Positions 1 through 11,672 of a stretch of 64,000 nt of DNA are shown in pieces; position 1 is the first letter of the stretch; every line of letters starts with the position of its first letter. Location of the stretch: contig NC_061510.1 in the NCBI RefSeq assembly GCF_022539505.1, forward strand, positions 228,273,853 through 228,337,852. The letters are read 5' to 3'. Position numbers and translations under genes: made by a program. Source of the stretch: Lolium rigidum. Its lineage: Eukaryota; Streptophyta; Magnoliopsida; Poales; Poaceae. The notes below the pieces were generated by a model. That model was not told the origin of the DNA, made no database searches, and was given only the letters and a program-made list of their open reading frames with translations.

Positions 1-2384
1 CGCAGGAAGGCGGTCCTTCCCCGGGCCGCGGGTTGAGGCGGAGATATCCGCCTCGTTCCACTTACGGGCATAGGGGAGGAGGTGCCCCAAGTCCTTGCCC
101 GCGCGCTTCGGTTCAACGATCCGACCTAGGAGGCCGGTGGGCTTGTCTGTGCAACGAGCGCGGCGGGGCTGACGTGCAGCACCACATCTCCTGAACCACC
201 AGAGGTGCCGCCCTCCACAGCCTTGCCGCGGGAAGCCCCGGGCTTTAGAAAAGTGGTGATCTTGGGGGTCTTGGACGGCACCGGCTGCTTGGCCGCGGAA
301 GGTCCTTGGCTGGGCGGCGGTGTCGGCGTGGCCTCAGGAGGAGGAATAAAGACCGGTGCGGAAGCATCCGGCGCGGTAGGGGAAGAGTTTGGCTTCTTCT
401 TCTTCTTCTTCGGGGAAGAGGGAACCAGAGGTTCCGCCCGCCCGGCATCAGTTTGGCCGGCGCCGATGTTCTTGGCGCCGGTGTCTTGGGTCTCTCGGAG
501 GGGAGGTAGAGTCCTCCTCCGCGCGGTGATCTGGAGGTGTTGGGGCCGCGCGCCCCGAACTTGCAGTGCCGCCCGAAGGGGAGGCAGAGGTGTTGCCGGC
601 ACCAGATGGTGCCGGACTTGAGTGAGGAGGAGGAGTTGAAGTCCTCGCGGAGCCGGCGGAGCCCGGCGAGGCCGGCCGAGCCAAGCTCAAGTGCGAGGGC
701 TGAAAGAAAGGAAAAGGAGAACGAGTTGGAAAAAAGCAACCGGAGAAGAATTCGGTGGAAACAAAGAAAGTATAAAAAGAGATAAAACTTACCGGAAGAC
801 ATCGGCATCCGCCTGCGCTTGTAGCGCTTGGTGCCGACCTGCTTCCCGCCGATGACCTCGGTCCGAGGGCGCTTGCCGGAAGAGGCACGGGCTGGGGCCG
901 GCATCGGCAGCCGGAGGATCACTCTTCTGGCCTTCGGCCATAAGGTTGTCCAGGAACTCGTCCCCCACCTCAGCTTGCAGCGGAGGCACGTGCTCGTGGA
1001 CCTGTGGTTTGTTGCTGACTGAGGGAATGTCTACAGAAGTGAAGTAGCAAAAGAGTATAAGAGAACGAATGGAAAAGCTACCTCAAGTGTGGTCAAGTCA
1101 TCAGACGAACCAGCGGGCTCCGGCGGAGACTTGCCGAGGCGGGAAGATGCGAGTCCGGCCCATCCTCAGATCCGGCCAATGAATGACGGGATCCGGATCG
1201 TACTTGTCCAAGGGCCTCTTACGGGACGGGGCCTCGCCGGTCCGAATCAATCCGGGGAAGCGGGCCTTGGCACTGAAAGCAAAGGAAAAAAGAAAGGTTA
1301 GACACTAGCACGAAAGTTACCGGTAACACGACCCGAGCCGCATATCTTCTTACATCTTTGGACGGAGGGTTCCTGGCACTAAGAGGGCAAAGGCCCCACT
1401 CCCAATCATCCGGCATGTCCGTTTGGCAGATTTGGCCCGCCTTTAGGACCACGTCCTCCTTGCTCAAAGCCAAGCCGGTGATCTTGGTGGGATCGCCGGG
1501 GCCGTACATCTCACTAATTTTGTGAGCGCGCTGCTGAAGGGGAAGCACCGGCGGGCGATGAAGGCACGGATGATATCGTCGGAGCAGATCTTGGTGTCCC
1601 TCATCAACCCCTGCATGAAGCGCACCACCCGGTTCGTCTCGGTGTGATCCCTTCCGGGGTTGTACTGCCAGTTGGTCTTGGCGGGTGGCGCCGGGTTGAA
1701 CGCCGGCAAGTTGATGAGGTCCTCGTCGCCCGCGTTCTTCACATAGAAGAACGTCGTATGCCACAAGCGGCAAGACTCGAGGCCGTTGAACTTAAAAAAG
1801 GGGCTCCCTTGGCGGGAGCCGATAATACAGGACCCGCATTGAACGGGGGGTTTGGGCTTAGGAATGTCCTTGCCCTGGACCGAATTGATCCGAAGGGAGA
1901 AAAAGCGGGCAAACGTCTCGCGAGCGGGACGGATGCCAATGTAGCCCTCCATGAAGGCCACAAAGCAAGAAAGATAAAAAACGGCGTTGCGGGGAGATGA
2001 TGAGGTTGGAGGCGATAGAAGTCAAGGAGTTGGCGAAAGAAATCTGAGGCAGGAAGGCCGAAGCCACGCTCAAAGTGAGCAAGGAAAACAACGGCCTCAC
2101 CCGGTTCGAGCACCGGTTGGATTTCGCCGCGAGGAAGCCGGCAGGTAACTCCTTCCGGAATCCTCCTGGACCGGTAAAGCCAGTCGATCTCATATTGGGT
2201 CACGTCGGAACCTCTCCAGAGCTCCGCGTGTCTTGTCCTTTCCGGAGGCCCGGCTAGATGTACCGGCCTCTTGCTTCCGGCTGGATGCCTGGCCCATCCG
2301 GGCGAGGTCGTCGGTTAGCCCGTCGGAGGCGTTGCTATCTTGGGTGCTAGAAGTGGCGGCAGGGAGAGATCCCTCGCTAGACAT
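1..2384 (-). pseudogene. Antisense ORF of element T, PF04195-like, intron-containing and frameshifted
   Basis: The minus-strand reading starts at the ATG at 2384 (MSSEGSLPAATSST...) and runs past the left edge. Conserved blocks appear in order: TQYEIDWLYRSRRIPEGV (~2190), LEPGEAVVFLAHFERGFGLP (~2090), VAFMEGYIGIRPA (~1955), FFYVKNAGDEDLINLP (~1740), KISEMYGPGDPTKITGL (~1510) and CQTDMPDDWEWGLCPL (~1420). These match the plant 'putative gypsy type transposon' domain. Single-base frameshifts are needed near 2245, 1985 and 1550, so this copy is broken. Three stretches look like spliceosomal introns on this strand: ~1353-1275, ~1072-1031 and 794-~700, with GTAAG-type donors and pyrimidine-CAG acceptors. 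The distal part is Pro/Ser-rich with a Lys cluster. The protein's function is unknown; it is not a gag or pol product. Confidence 0.7.
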
Positions 2385-3345
2385 GGAGATCTAGGAGATG
2401 CCGAAATCTACCGATAAACAGTTTTCCCCCAAACGACCCTCGCGCGAAGATCTACGAGTAAGAGGAAAAGTAAAACAAAGAGCGAATAAATACTCTACCG
2501 TCCCCGAGATCCAAAATGCAAAAGAGAAAGAGGTAAAGGTGCGTCGAGCCTGACCTGAGGCGGCGAAGTCACGAGGGAAGAAGTTTGCTGGAGGAGCGGC
2601 GAGCCTGGGGCCGGCGAGGAAGTCCGGCGACGGCGAGGCGAGGCGAAGAACAGCTTGAGGAAACACAAATGCTGCGGGCGTGGTGAAGTTGCAGCTAAGG
2701 ATCTCCGCGCGGCGAGGTCCGGCGGAACGAAGGAGTAAGTTCGCCGGGCGGCGGGCTCGAACAAGCGGCGGCGACGGAGAATGGCAAAGGCACGGAGGCG
2801 ATGAACTCTGCGCGCAGGGAAGTGGGGAATGCGAAGAAGACGAAGGAGGAGCGGCGGTTGCGCTTATAAAGAAGGAGGGAAATGGGCTGGAAACCGCTGG
2901 GCCGCGGCGGTTCGCCTCGCGGCCCACGGCGGTTCGCACCATGGGCCACCACGTGTCGAAGGGATACACGCGAAAAAACCGAAGGCCACACGGGGGCACA
3001 CAGAGATCTGGAACGGCTAGTGGGATCCGCTGCGGTGCATTAAATGAGCGCGCGGGAGTCGAAGCGAAATGACAACTGACACTGGCGCGTCAGTCACAGT
3101 GCGCATGTCTCTGTCAGGCGCGGGGCCCGAGATATTCTCGACTTCGCCGAGGAAGCGTTTAATGGTTAAGATACCGGAAGATAAGATACCGGGGTATGAC
3201 TTGCAGAGAAAAGATAAGGAGGATCCGGGCAAAGATGCCGGATTCGAGCGTGACCCCGGATGAATCAAACCGGTATCACAGACATAAGAACCTGGCATGG
3301 TCTGTTGGATAGGATCCGCCAGACTATACCAGCTTCGGGGACTAA
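2385..3345. other. Element T spacer between antisense ORF and 3' LTR
   Basis: No ORF with recognisable homology is seen. The stretch is GC-rich from 2530 to 3000. A TATA-like motif readable on the minus strand (TTTATAAG, 2863-2870) lies ~480 bp upstream of the antisense ORF start and could serve it. The polypurine-like tract just before the LTR (CTTCGGGGACTAA, 3333-3345) is the expected plus-strand primer site. Confidence 0.45.
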
Positions 3346-4064
3346 TGTTGGGGGGATGACCCCCGGTATGCCAAAGGCATGCCAAACCGGATGGTTTGAG
3401 CCATCAGGATACCGGTTTAGATGTTCATGCCGGAGTCTAAGATAGGCATTTGGCTGAGCAGAGCTAAGCCGGTATCCTCATAAGAGGGATACCGGAACCG
3501 AATAGAAAAGGTACCGGGCCACCGGAAGGAAGGGCTTGTCGGCAAAGCTGGTCAAAGATTCTCTCCAGAGCTAGAAGACAAGGATGAGCTAAGCAAAGTA
3601 ACTTTATACGAAGGGATGACGATAAAGGGAAGGATGACGGTCAAAGAAGCCGGAGGACGTCAGCGCCCCTGATTAAAGAGGACTCCGGTGTCATCTATGA
3701 TTAAAGTAGCTTTGTAAAGTAGTTTGTCTAGTCAAAGATGCCATTAGGGTTTCTTGCCTTGTAAGCCACCCTCTCCCCTATATAAGGAGAGGGGGCAGCC
3801 CTTCTTCACGGGCACGTAGCCAGACCGTAGAGAGATCTGCGTACTGAGAAACTTGTAACCATGTTGAGATCAATGAAGCTAGCGATCTAGTAAAGAGTTC
3901 TTCCTCTTGTCTCTCTTCTTGTATACCTGCCTTTGGTTGTGTTCTTGAGGAGAGCATCCGGAAGTTCTTCCCATCTAATCGCAAACCCTCCCCCGAATCC
4001 TCATACGTCCATTCGGCCCCAACTTAAGCCATCCTATGGCATCTGCTCGTTCACCACGACGACA
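3346..4064 (+). repeat. 3' LTR of element T
   Basis: The LTR is about 719 bp. It starts TGTTGGGGGGATGACCCC right after a purine-rich tract and ends CGACGACA. A TATA box lies in the second half, as in LTR promoters. I chose the boundaries from the TG...CA ends and from the change to AT-rich S sequence at 4065. No second LTR is in the window to confirm them. Confidence 0.65.
3778..3788 (+). promoter_or_regulatory. TATA box in LTR of element T
   Basis: CCTATATAAGG precedes GAGAGGGGGCAGCCC, the expected U3/R boundary layout. This would drive plus-strand transcription of a full element. Confidence 0.55.
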
Positions 4065-4432
4065 CTATTACTGCAATTTTGGTAGTAAGGGAAAAACAAA
4101 GACCTATTTTATCAAATAGGAGAATGTTATCCAATTAGTCCTCAATTAAGACTATCAAGACAAGAAGAAGTCTCAATCATTGAATATTCAATGAGAAAGG
4201 AAACAAGCTTATAATATTGGAGGAAATCATGGAAGTAAAGGAAGTAATAGTTGTTTGATGTCAAACAGTAATGGATTCCAGGAAGAATCTGGACAAGGGA
4301 TATATTCAATTATATCCAGTAAGATCACCATGGAGTTCTAGAAAAGTTTAAGTCTGCATAAGTCAGAACCACACTCCGAAACGTGAGAGAGATCAAACTT
4401 CGAGGACGAAGTTTAGTTTAAGGGGTAGAGAC
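4065..4432 (+). mobile_element. Element S: 3' end of internal region
   Basis: This stretch lies between T and the S LTR. It ends with CTTCGAGGACGAAG, then AAGGGGTAGAGAC directly before the LTR. The 'GAGGACGAAG ... purine tract' arrangement is typical of the end of pol and the polypurine tract in Ty3/Gypsy chromovirus elements. No intact reading frame remains. Confidence 0.55.
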
Positions 4433-6741
4433 TGTAATATCCCAGGTATTGGGGTTACAAAATAGAGGAAACAGATGTGTGCATTGCATTCATGCATAGA
4501 AAATCTGGGTAATTTTCGCGCTTTAAAGTAAAACAGATCACGATGAATCGAAGTTTCACTTGACCTTGGTGGAATTGAAGTAGCTCATCAAGTCAAGCGC
4601 TATAAACCTCAATGTGACTTTGCTAAAACCTTGTTTTGGGAAAAGATGATTTGATCTAAGGGGTTAGATCAAATGGAACTGATAATCAACGAAGAACTTA
4701 TTAATCAAGGATCAACTACCGTACCTTATTAAAGATCACAACATGATATTCCTTGCCATAACATATGAACATTCATGTAATTGGAAATCAAGTAACAATA
4801 AATGAAGAAACTATTCTTCACTTATCTTTTCCATGTCTTGAACTAATCCTTGATCCTAACATGAACCTCATGGTATTCATTCTATTTCAATTTTGGAGAC
4901 AAGACCAGGAGATCCAACTAAGGAATATAATCCTTCTCTATTCTAAATTAATATTACATCAAACCTAGAGGGATGAGAGTCCTACATTATTTAATAAAGA
5001 AGTAATAACAAACTTTGAGTCAAACCTTGGATATTCATCCCCGAATTCAAATCATTGTCTTTGAGAGAAACCCTAGAATAACTATCTATTTATGAGGGAG
5101 CTCAAGCTAAGATGTTACACTCAAGAAAGTTAAGCCAACAATTGAATGTGAGGGAGAGAACTATCCTTATAAACTCAGATGATAATATCAACATTATTTA
5201 AGTGGAACCCTAACAGAATATCTCAGGCATTTTCCTGGGATATAACCTATAGAGACAACCATAGCCATGTCCATCCAAGAAATTATAAGGGAGATATCAT
5301 GCTTAGTTGATCAAGACAACACTTGATCATAGAAGTGAAGACCATTCCATTAGGAATACTTTAGGAATCCAAACCTTGATCATTATAAATTGAGTGATGA
5401 TCATAAACCCTAAGGACTTGAAGTAGAGATATTAAGAACAAGTGGATCATGCCTAATCCATGACCATGCTTTGGAGAAATAGGAGAATAATTCAAATACT
5501 AACACTTATATGATTAGTAGATGTTATTCCCCACAGGAAATCATAGGGAGGTAACTAGTAAGCAAACCTAGACTTATGTCCTAACCTTTACTTGTGAACC
5601 ACTTGGTGCTCACAATTAGAATCCTACCATATCTATATTTCCTAAATTAAGGAACCCAAGAGAACCTTAGAGTTAAACACTATACTTTTTATGATGAGAA
5701 ACCATATATCCATATGACCAAAGTTAACTATAAAAAGAACTATAACCAATGTAGTTACTTAAATGATAAATTGAGGTTAACTATAGAAGCCAATTGGTAG
5801 AAGATAAAACTTATTCTCAAGTCCTTAGTAACTAAAGGAGAACAGAAACAATTAAGCAAGTAACCATATTACCTTGGTTAGGAGAGATTAAAACCTAGCA
5901 GATGCAATATGATGCCATCTCACTTCTACAAACTAGAATTAAATCTCAACCCTAGTTTGAGTATCACTTGGGGAATCACAACTAAACCCTAAACTACAAT
6001 TAAGTTCCAATCCATGTATCATTAGATAATAGCAATATAATCTTACAAGTGCACTCTAATTAAATCCTGTATTTAATTATGGAACATAAGATGAATCTAG
6101 TGTTAAGTCTTATATTTGAAAAACTAAATGGGTAGCTAACAACTACTTATTTCCATATATCAAAACTAAACCATGATAAGAGTATTATTAACTCTAAGTA
6201 TTTCAAGTGACAACATTCTTAATAGGAGGTCAAGCCCTTAGAGATATTTTAGCACATCAAATTCATGCCATATGGATACTTAATTCAAAGTCAAATAATA
6301 ATTAATAGACCAATGTTTCAATACCCATATAAAATGTGTAATACCCAACAGTAATTATAAAGTATCTTGGGTGGATTACATAAGAGTTCAAATGGTAAAA
6401 TGCCTGCATGGTATAGAAGAATTCAAACTTGAATTAAAACCAGGGTTTAAAATAGAGTTTGAAAATACAAAACAGAAAATAAAAACAAAAAAGAAAAAGA
6501 GGAGAAGAACATTACCCGGCCGAGCAGCCCACCATTCCAGCCAACCATTGACCCGAAGAGCAGCCCAAGTCGAGCCCAACAACAAGCAGCCCGTACCTCT
6601 TCGTCAAAAGAAAATCGGGGGAGGGTCATCCTCATCCCCTTCCTCTCGGCCGGGTGGACAAGCACGACGCCGTGCGTCGCTTCTCCTCGCGCCGGCGCCA
6701 TCTCCTCGACCGAAGGCGTGACGAGGCGCGTCCCGGCGTAG

Positions 6742-6747
6742 TATAAA
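6742..6747 (+). promoter_or_regulatory. TATA box in LTR of element S
   Basis: TATAAA lies in a local switch from AT-rich to GC-rich sequence and is followed by CCCCACGGCGAACCCTAG. This suggests the transcription start of the LTR promoter ~30 bp downstream. Confidence 0.45.
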
Positions 6748-8419
6748 TCCCCACGGCGAACCCTAGCCCCAATTCTTTTCTCTCTCGGCTCAAATTCCGT
6801 TCCCAAGCCGGAACCCTGCCGCACCACTCACCATTATCGCCGGCGAAGAAAGCTTCCCCGAGCCTCGGCGTGGGCACCATCGTCCCCACCACCCTCGATA
6901 TACCCAGTCTACGGAAGGAATCGAGCTGAGAAGCCCTAGAGCGGTGCCGTCGAGCTCGTTCCCTCCGACGGCCGGAGCCGTCGATTCCGACGATCTGGCG
7001 CTCCTCCGACCTTGCTGTCGTCTCCATCATGCTCCTGGTGAGCTACTCAATCGTCCAGTGTGCTCGCCTTGCTCAATTAGACATTGTAGCGTCGTCGCCG
7101 CATGCGCCTTACTTCCGCCGCCGCAGTACGTCGTCACCGGCCAAGCTCCGGTGGCCATAAAGTGGCGGCGAGACCACCCGTAGGTTCAGCATCGCGCGGC
7201 GAATCCAACCCGCACCTAAGCCCTGGCGCGGGAGCCCGAATCGCCGTCGATGGCAGCAGTTGGCCGCCGGCCGGAACCTTCCCGAGGACACGTTCACAAT
7301 TTGGACCAGTCAACGCCACCATGGCGGCCGACGTGGACACCGGCCCACCGGTCGGTGTCTATGTGTAGACTAGCCCGGGTGTCTTTAGCCAACTCGTTTT
7401 AATTCAAAATTCATCAATTCCCGAAACTTTGCAGATATTTATAAAATTCATATAAAGCTCATAAAAATACAAATGAGATATCAAAATTCCTATAAAAGAA
7501 AAATCTACCCAATAAAAATATAAAATAAAATTTTTATTTTTAATAAAAATTTAATCAATTAGTACTTATTAAATAAGCCTTTTCTTTAATTCTAAATTGA
7601 ATTAAAATTCAATAAATAAGGAAAACTTTAAAAATTAAATAGAAACCAGTAAAGAAATAAAGAACACTCTAAAACTAATTTCTTTATTTATTATTTTGTT
7701 AAATCCTTATTAGAAGGATTTAAACCCTAATTAATAATTATCTTAATTATTAATTATTTAAAAATAATAACATGCCAAATCCAATATTAATTTTATTTCA
7801 AAGTTATTAATAACTTCAACTTTAAAGTGAAGTTATTAATTCAAGAACTTTAGGGTATTTAGAAAACCCTAATTTCATAAGTAATGAAACCGAGAAAACC
7901 ATAATTTCATGTGGGACCCTAAAACCCTAATACCATTAGGCAACCTAGCTCCATTTATTCTTATGAACCCTAATTTGCTTCCAAACTAAAACCTAGATTA
8001 GAACAGGTGAGCATGGTACTTTAATTCAAATCATAGAGCCACCATTAGCAACTAAAAGACATACCTATGTCCACATAAAATGTAGAACCCTATCACTAGC
8101 AATTTATTATTCCATGTATGCATATCACTAAACCTAGTTGATCAAGTAGGATTAACCAAGTTTAAACCCTAGCTTCTACTCGTCAAAACCATCATCCTTA
8201 TTCATCCATGTTTAGCATCACACCATTGTGATGAACCCAAATAGCATCTAGGCCCAATATTTATCATTACATAACCATAGTCCACTGAACCCTACAAATA
8301 CTTCATAATTATGAACCATCCTATTCAGGAACCAATTACTCCTTACTTAATAGAACCAACAGTAAAACCTAGATCACTTCAACCCTAATTGATATACTTC
8401 TTATTATTTAAGAAGTATG

Positions 8420-8740
8420 TTCTTCAAAAGTTATTCTTTTGAAGAAAATAGGGAATCATCACCAACCCCGCTTATAAGGACATATAAACCCTAGCCAGCT
8501 ATCATTAGCAAGATAAACCAATCTTGACAACAACCATGTATAAGGAATTGCTTGGGATGCCTAGGCTTATCTTAACATTACAAGCCCTAGGTGTCGATGA
8601 GTCCAACATTGTTGTGATCCATCTAACACTTACTCCAAAAACTACTTGGAACCATAATAAATTATAGAACTCCACCAACCTAATTATCATACTTGTTCTT
8701 TATTAAAAGAACATGTTCTTCAAAAGTTATTCTTTTGAAG
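8420..8740. repeat. Two copies of a perfect hairpin in the S LTR
   Basis: CTTCAAAAG-TTATT-CTTTTGAAG occurs twice, at 8420-8446 (stem extended to 11 bp by flanking TT/AA) and at 8718-8740, about 300 bp apart. Surrounding bases are also partly shared (AAGAA...TGTTCTTCAAAAG), so it is a dispersed internal duplication. Confidence 0.6.
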
Positions 8741-9456
8741 TATATGATAATTAATCCTTAACCATGCCATCTAGTACTAAAACTGACCACTCGTTCTTTA
8801 CTTGATAACATTATGCCAATTATCATTCTTTGTGTGCTCAATTGATTATTATTCTTTATTGTCTACCCGTTGATAATACCAAGTAATCCCACCTCGTATA
8901 AGAACCTTGTTTGTGAATCACTCTAAAAGTGCAACACACCCCGAACTAATCATTACCACTCACTAATCCTAAATCATCGGGGTTAAGTCACGTTTAGAAC
9001 GATTGCATCTCATATTTAGGCATTATTGCATCCTTGGCAATCTTTTAAACATCGTCCTTACCGGACGATGATGCTATTTCAGAATTTGGAGTTACCGCGT
9101 ATCGAAGACCTTGCCTGCATAATCTTGCAGTCAAGAAAGGCAAGTTCATCACTTGCTCATGTCGTTTGAAGTATTTTTATCAAATTACTTGCAAAGTATT
9201 ATGGTTATCACTAATGCACAAAAATCAAAACCACTACTTTCATAACTATGAATATGACTATGTGGTGGGCAATGGAACCATGGATTGTGTTGATATGGTG
9301 GAGGTTCCATTGCACGGGTTTATATCCATCTAGGATTAAACAACAAATGTCGCCAGTGATTCTTGTGCCGTAATACCCGTGTTAACCATAAGATCCGGAG
9401 TGGGACGGAATAGTCAAAAGTGTTTCCACCTCTCGTTCATCAACGGATGCGCTTTA

Positions 9457-9596
9457 CCGTAGTACACTTGTGATCCAAGGGGGCAAGCTGGTGAGGCCGG
9501 GGAGTCCTAAGTCCCCACGGCATAGTCCGTAGTACACTTGTCACCGAAGGAGCAAGATGGTGAGGCTGGGGAGTCCTAAGTCCCCACGGTATTGCG
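9457..9596 (+). repeat. 70-bp tandem duplication in the S LTR
   Basis: CCGTAGTACACTTG begins two consecutive units 70 bp apart. Each continues with a GGCAAG(C/A)TGGTGAGG block and then GGGGAGTCCTAAGTCCCC. The units differ at a few bases. Shortly after, CCGGAACGGTCT also occurs twice (near 9619 and 9662). Confidence 0.65.
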
Positions 9597-10595
9597 GTCT
9601 ATGAGGGATTGTAAGGTGTCCGGAACGGTCTATCCATGATGATAGGGGAAGGAATATGAATGCCCGGAACGGTCTCATCATGGATATAGGGGAGGACAAT
9701 CTTACAAAAGGGTGGGTGTTCGAGGTAGCGGAGGAACATGATTGGCTAGACCTTATACCGGGCCTCACACCATAGGAAGTGTGGACGGGAACAATTGCCC
9801 GGTTGGCACCAAGGTTAAGATCTCTTATGGGTAAAGCAACACACCTCTGCAGAGTGTAAAGAACCGTGACTCCGTCACTCCCCGTTCCGGGATATGGAAC
9901 TGCGAACGCGGCCGGAAAGGAGCTCCATGAAGTTCTAGTAAACCGGTGAAGGCCGACGGACATAGTTCTTCCGAATAAAAGCAACCTTTTGAAGAAATGG
10001 TTATGAAAACCTGCATTGGTATTAGACTTTCTCGGTCTAATGCTGTAGCTAGTGCATTAAACACCTCTTTCCTATAATGAACTTGTTGAGTACGCTCGTA
10101 CTCATCCCAATCTTAAATCCCCGCTTAGATATGAAGGCATCGAAGGAGGATCTACAATACAACTCGAAGATCGAGGAGTCAACAACTACTTCAAGGGACA
10201 TGACCATGTCAGAAGAGTCAAATACTACATCCAACAAGGAGAAAACCTAGATTAGCCATAGAAGGGAACTAGCTTCCTAAACATAGCTCCTATTTAGCTA
10301 GAATCTCTGCATAGCCTCTATAGCTAGTTAAATACTCTACAACTAGAGTTCGTGATAAGACTAGACCACGAGTCGTTCTTCTGGAGTTTATTTGCAGCTT
10401 TACCTCATTGTAAAGTAGGAGGCTGTGATGATCTTATGTAATAGAGTCAATGTTGTAATTCTATAGACATGCCTTGGACCCGCATATGTTTCTGTTGTAC
10501 CACTCTGAGCGATATAATACTAGTGGAACGGTGTTTCACTGGTGTTATATCAGACTTGCATACTACACCATGCAGTGGTATGCCGGGTCACCACA

Positions 10596-11630
10596 CTGAC
10601 TTCCCAAGCCGAGTACAGTTCATTGTCGCACATGGTGCAGAAACTCACATTGTATGAACAGCGGCACCCTGAATTGTACCAAGACAAGTTCAAGCGTCCG
10701 GTAGGTCTGGTCGAGATGGAAGAAGCTGAAGATCCTGCACCAGACCTGGAGGTGGCTGTAGCTGAATGGGCTCGGGGGCAAATCCCGTGTCCCGCAAATG
10801 GGTAAAACCACAGGGGCCTCGCAAGAGGGTTTGACTTCGATTTAAGCAAAGCCGAGCAGATTTTCGATCTATTGCTTAAGGAAAAACAGCTGAAGTTACT
10901 CGAAGGCCATAAAATCCCTACAAGCACAAGAAATGAACGGGAGGCCGTACCGCAAATGGCATCACTCGTTCACCCATACCACCAATGACTCGCAAGGCGT
11001 TTCGTCAGCGAGATCCAAATGGCGATAGAACAAGGCCGATTGCTCTTTGGGCAGTTTGCCATGAAAGTGGACACACATCCGTTCCCCAGCGTCAACATGG
11101 TGGAACCTAATCACTTCCGCGAGGCGTCGACTCGGATTTCTCGTTCGATGTTAACATGGCAGGGCGTGTGCGCCACCATGGCAAGGATAAAGAGGAAAGC
11201 GAGTCACTCCCGCAACAAGGAAAAGGAGGAGGCCGATCCACGCGACCGGCCCCGATATGATGACAAGCGGTACCTCACCGAGGAACAAGTGAGAAGCGTG
11301 CGATACCAAAAACCACTCTCCACGCACCTCCTCAACAAATATGAATATCAATATGACCGACGTCGGCAGTACGATAGAAACGACGAGAGATACAATCGGT
11401 CTGATGAGGACAAAGGGAGGTACCGTCGGCATGATAGAGACGATGAAGGACACGAGCACCGCGCTAAGGAGAGGTCAAGAGAGCAGGAAGACATGGACAG
11501 ACACTGGGACTGTCCCTTCTTCAAACACTGTTGGGATTCAGGGATGAGCCGATTGCCTACCATCGACAACTGCCCGGAGTGTAGACGCCGGAAGAAGGAT
11601 GCGGGGAAGTCTCGGTTTTCAAGCGTCTAG
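10596..11630 (+). pseudogene. gag of element G (disrupted)
   Basis: The reading begins in mid-gene at LTSQAEYSSLSHMVQKLTLY and continues through a stop at 10803-10805. It changes frame before the long readable part from 11019 (MAIEQGRLLFGQFAMKVDTH) to 11630. Family features are a basic, Arg/Asp/Tyr-rich low-complexity stretch (~11340-11500) and a cysteine cluster, CPFFKHC ... CPEC (~11510-11580), likely a metal-binding nucleocapsid motif of non-standard spacing. Gag would bind element RNA and form the particle. The 5' part is beyond the S insertion. Stops and frameshifts make it non-functional. Confidence 0.7.
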
Positions 11631-11672
11631 GACCTCTCCCGCCACGGAACAAACGAGCTGAGTCCTCTCAAG

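Larger units (their letters stand above)
1..4064 (+). mobile_element. Element T: 3' part of a Tat-lineage Ty3/Gypsy LTR retrotransposon
   Basis: A plus-oriented LTR closes this element at 3346-4064. Upstream of it, on the opposite strand, is a long decayed ORF of the 'putative gypsy type transposon' family (PF04195-like). Antisense extra ORFs between pol and the 3' LTR are known from Tat-lineage elements such as RIRE2, Grande and Retand, so the layout fits the 3' part of such an element. The pol genes and the 5' LTR lie outside the window to the left. T is inserted in element S: S sequence starts at 4065. The expected right target-site copy is CTATT (4065-4069), but its partner is out of view. 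Confidence 0.75.
4433..10595 (+). repeat. Very long LTR of element S (Ty3/Gypsy)
   Basis: The LTR starts TGTAATATCCCAGG after a polypurine tract and ends ...GGGTCACCACA, where gag coding of element G resumes. At ~6.2 kb it is unusually long. A TATA box (6742-6747, GTATAAATCC) is followed by a GC-rich stretch with several short ORFs that look fortuitous (6800-7370). Then come AT-rich DNA (7380-8900) and a more complex 3' part with internal duplications (9450-9700). The same terminal sequence occurs at 45234-45294, which supports the 3' boundary. It resembles long-LTR Triticeae gypsy families such as Erika or Sukkula, but I cannot confirm the family. The right target-site copy would be CTGAC (10596-10600). 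Confidence 0.6.

Noticed and set aside
6371..7368. Cluster of overlapping ORFs of 60-130 codons
   Set aside because: They surround the promoter and early transcript of the S LTR, overlap on both strands, and have no conserved motif.
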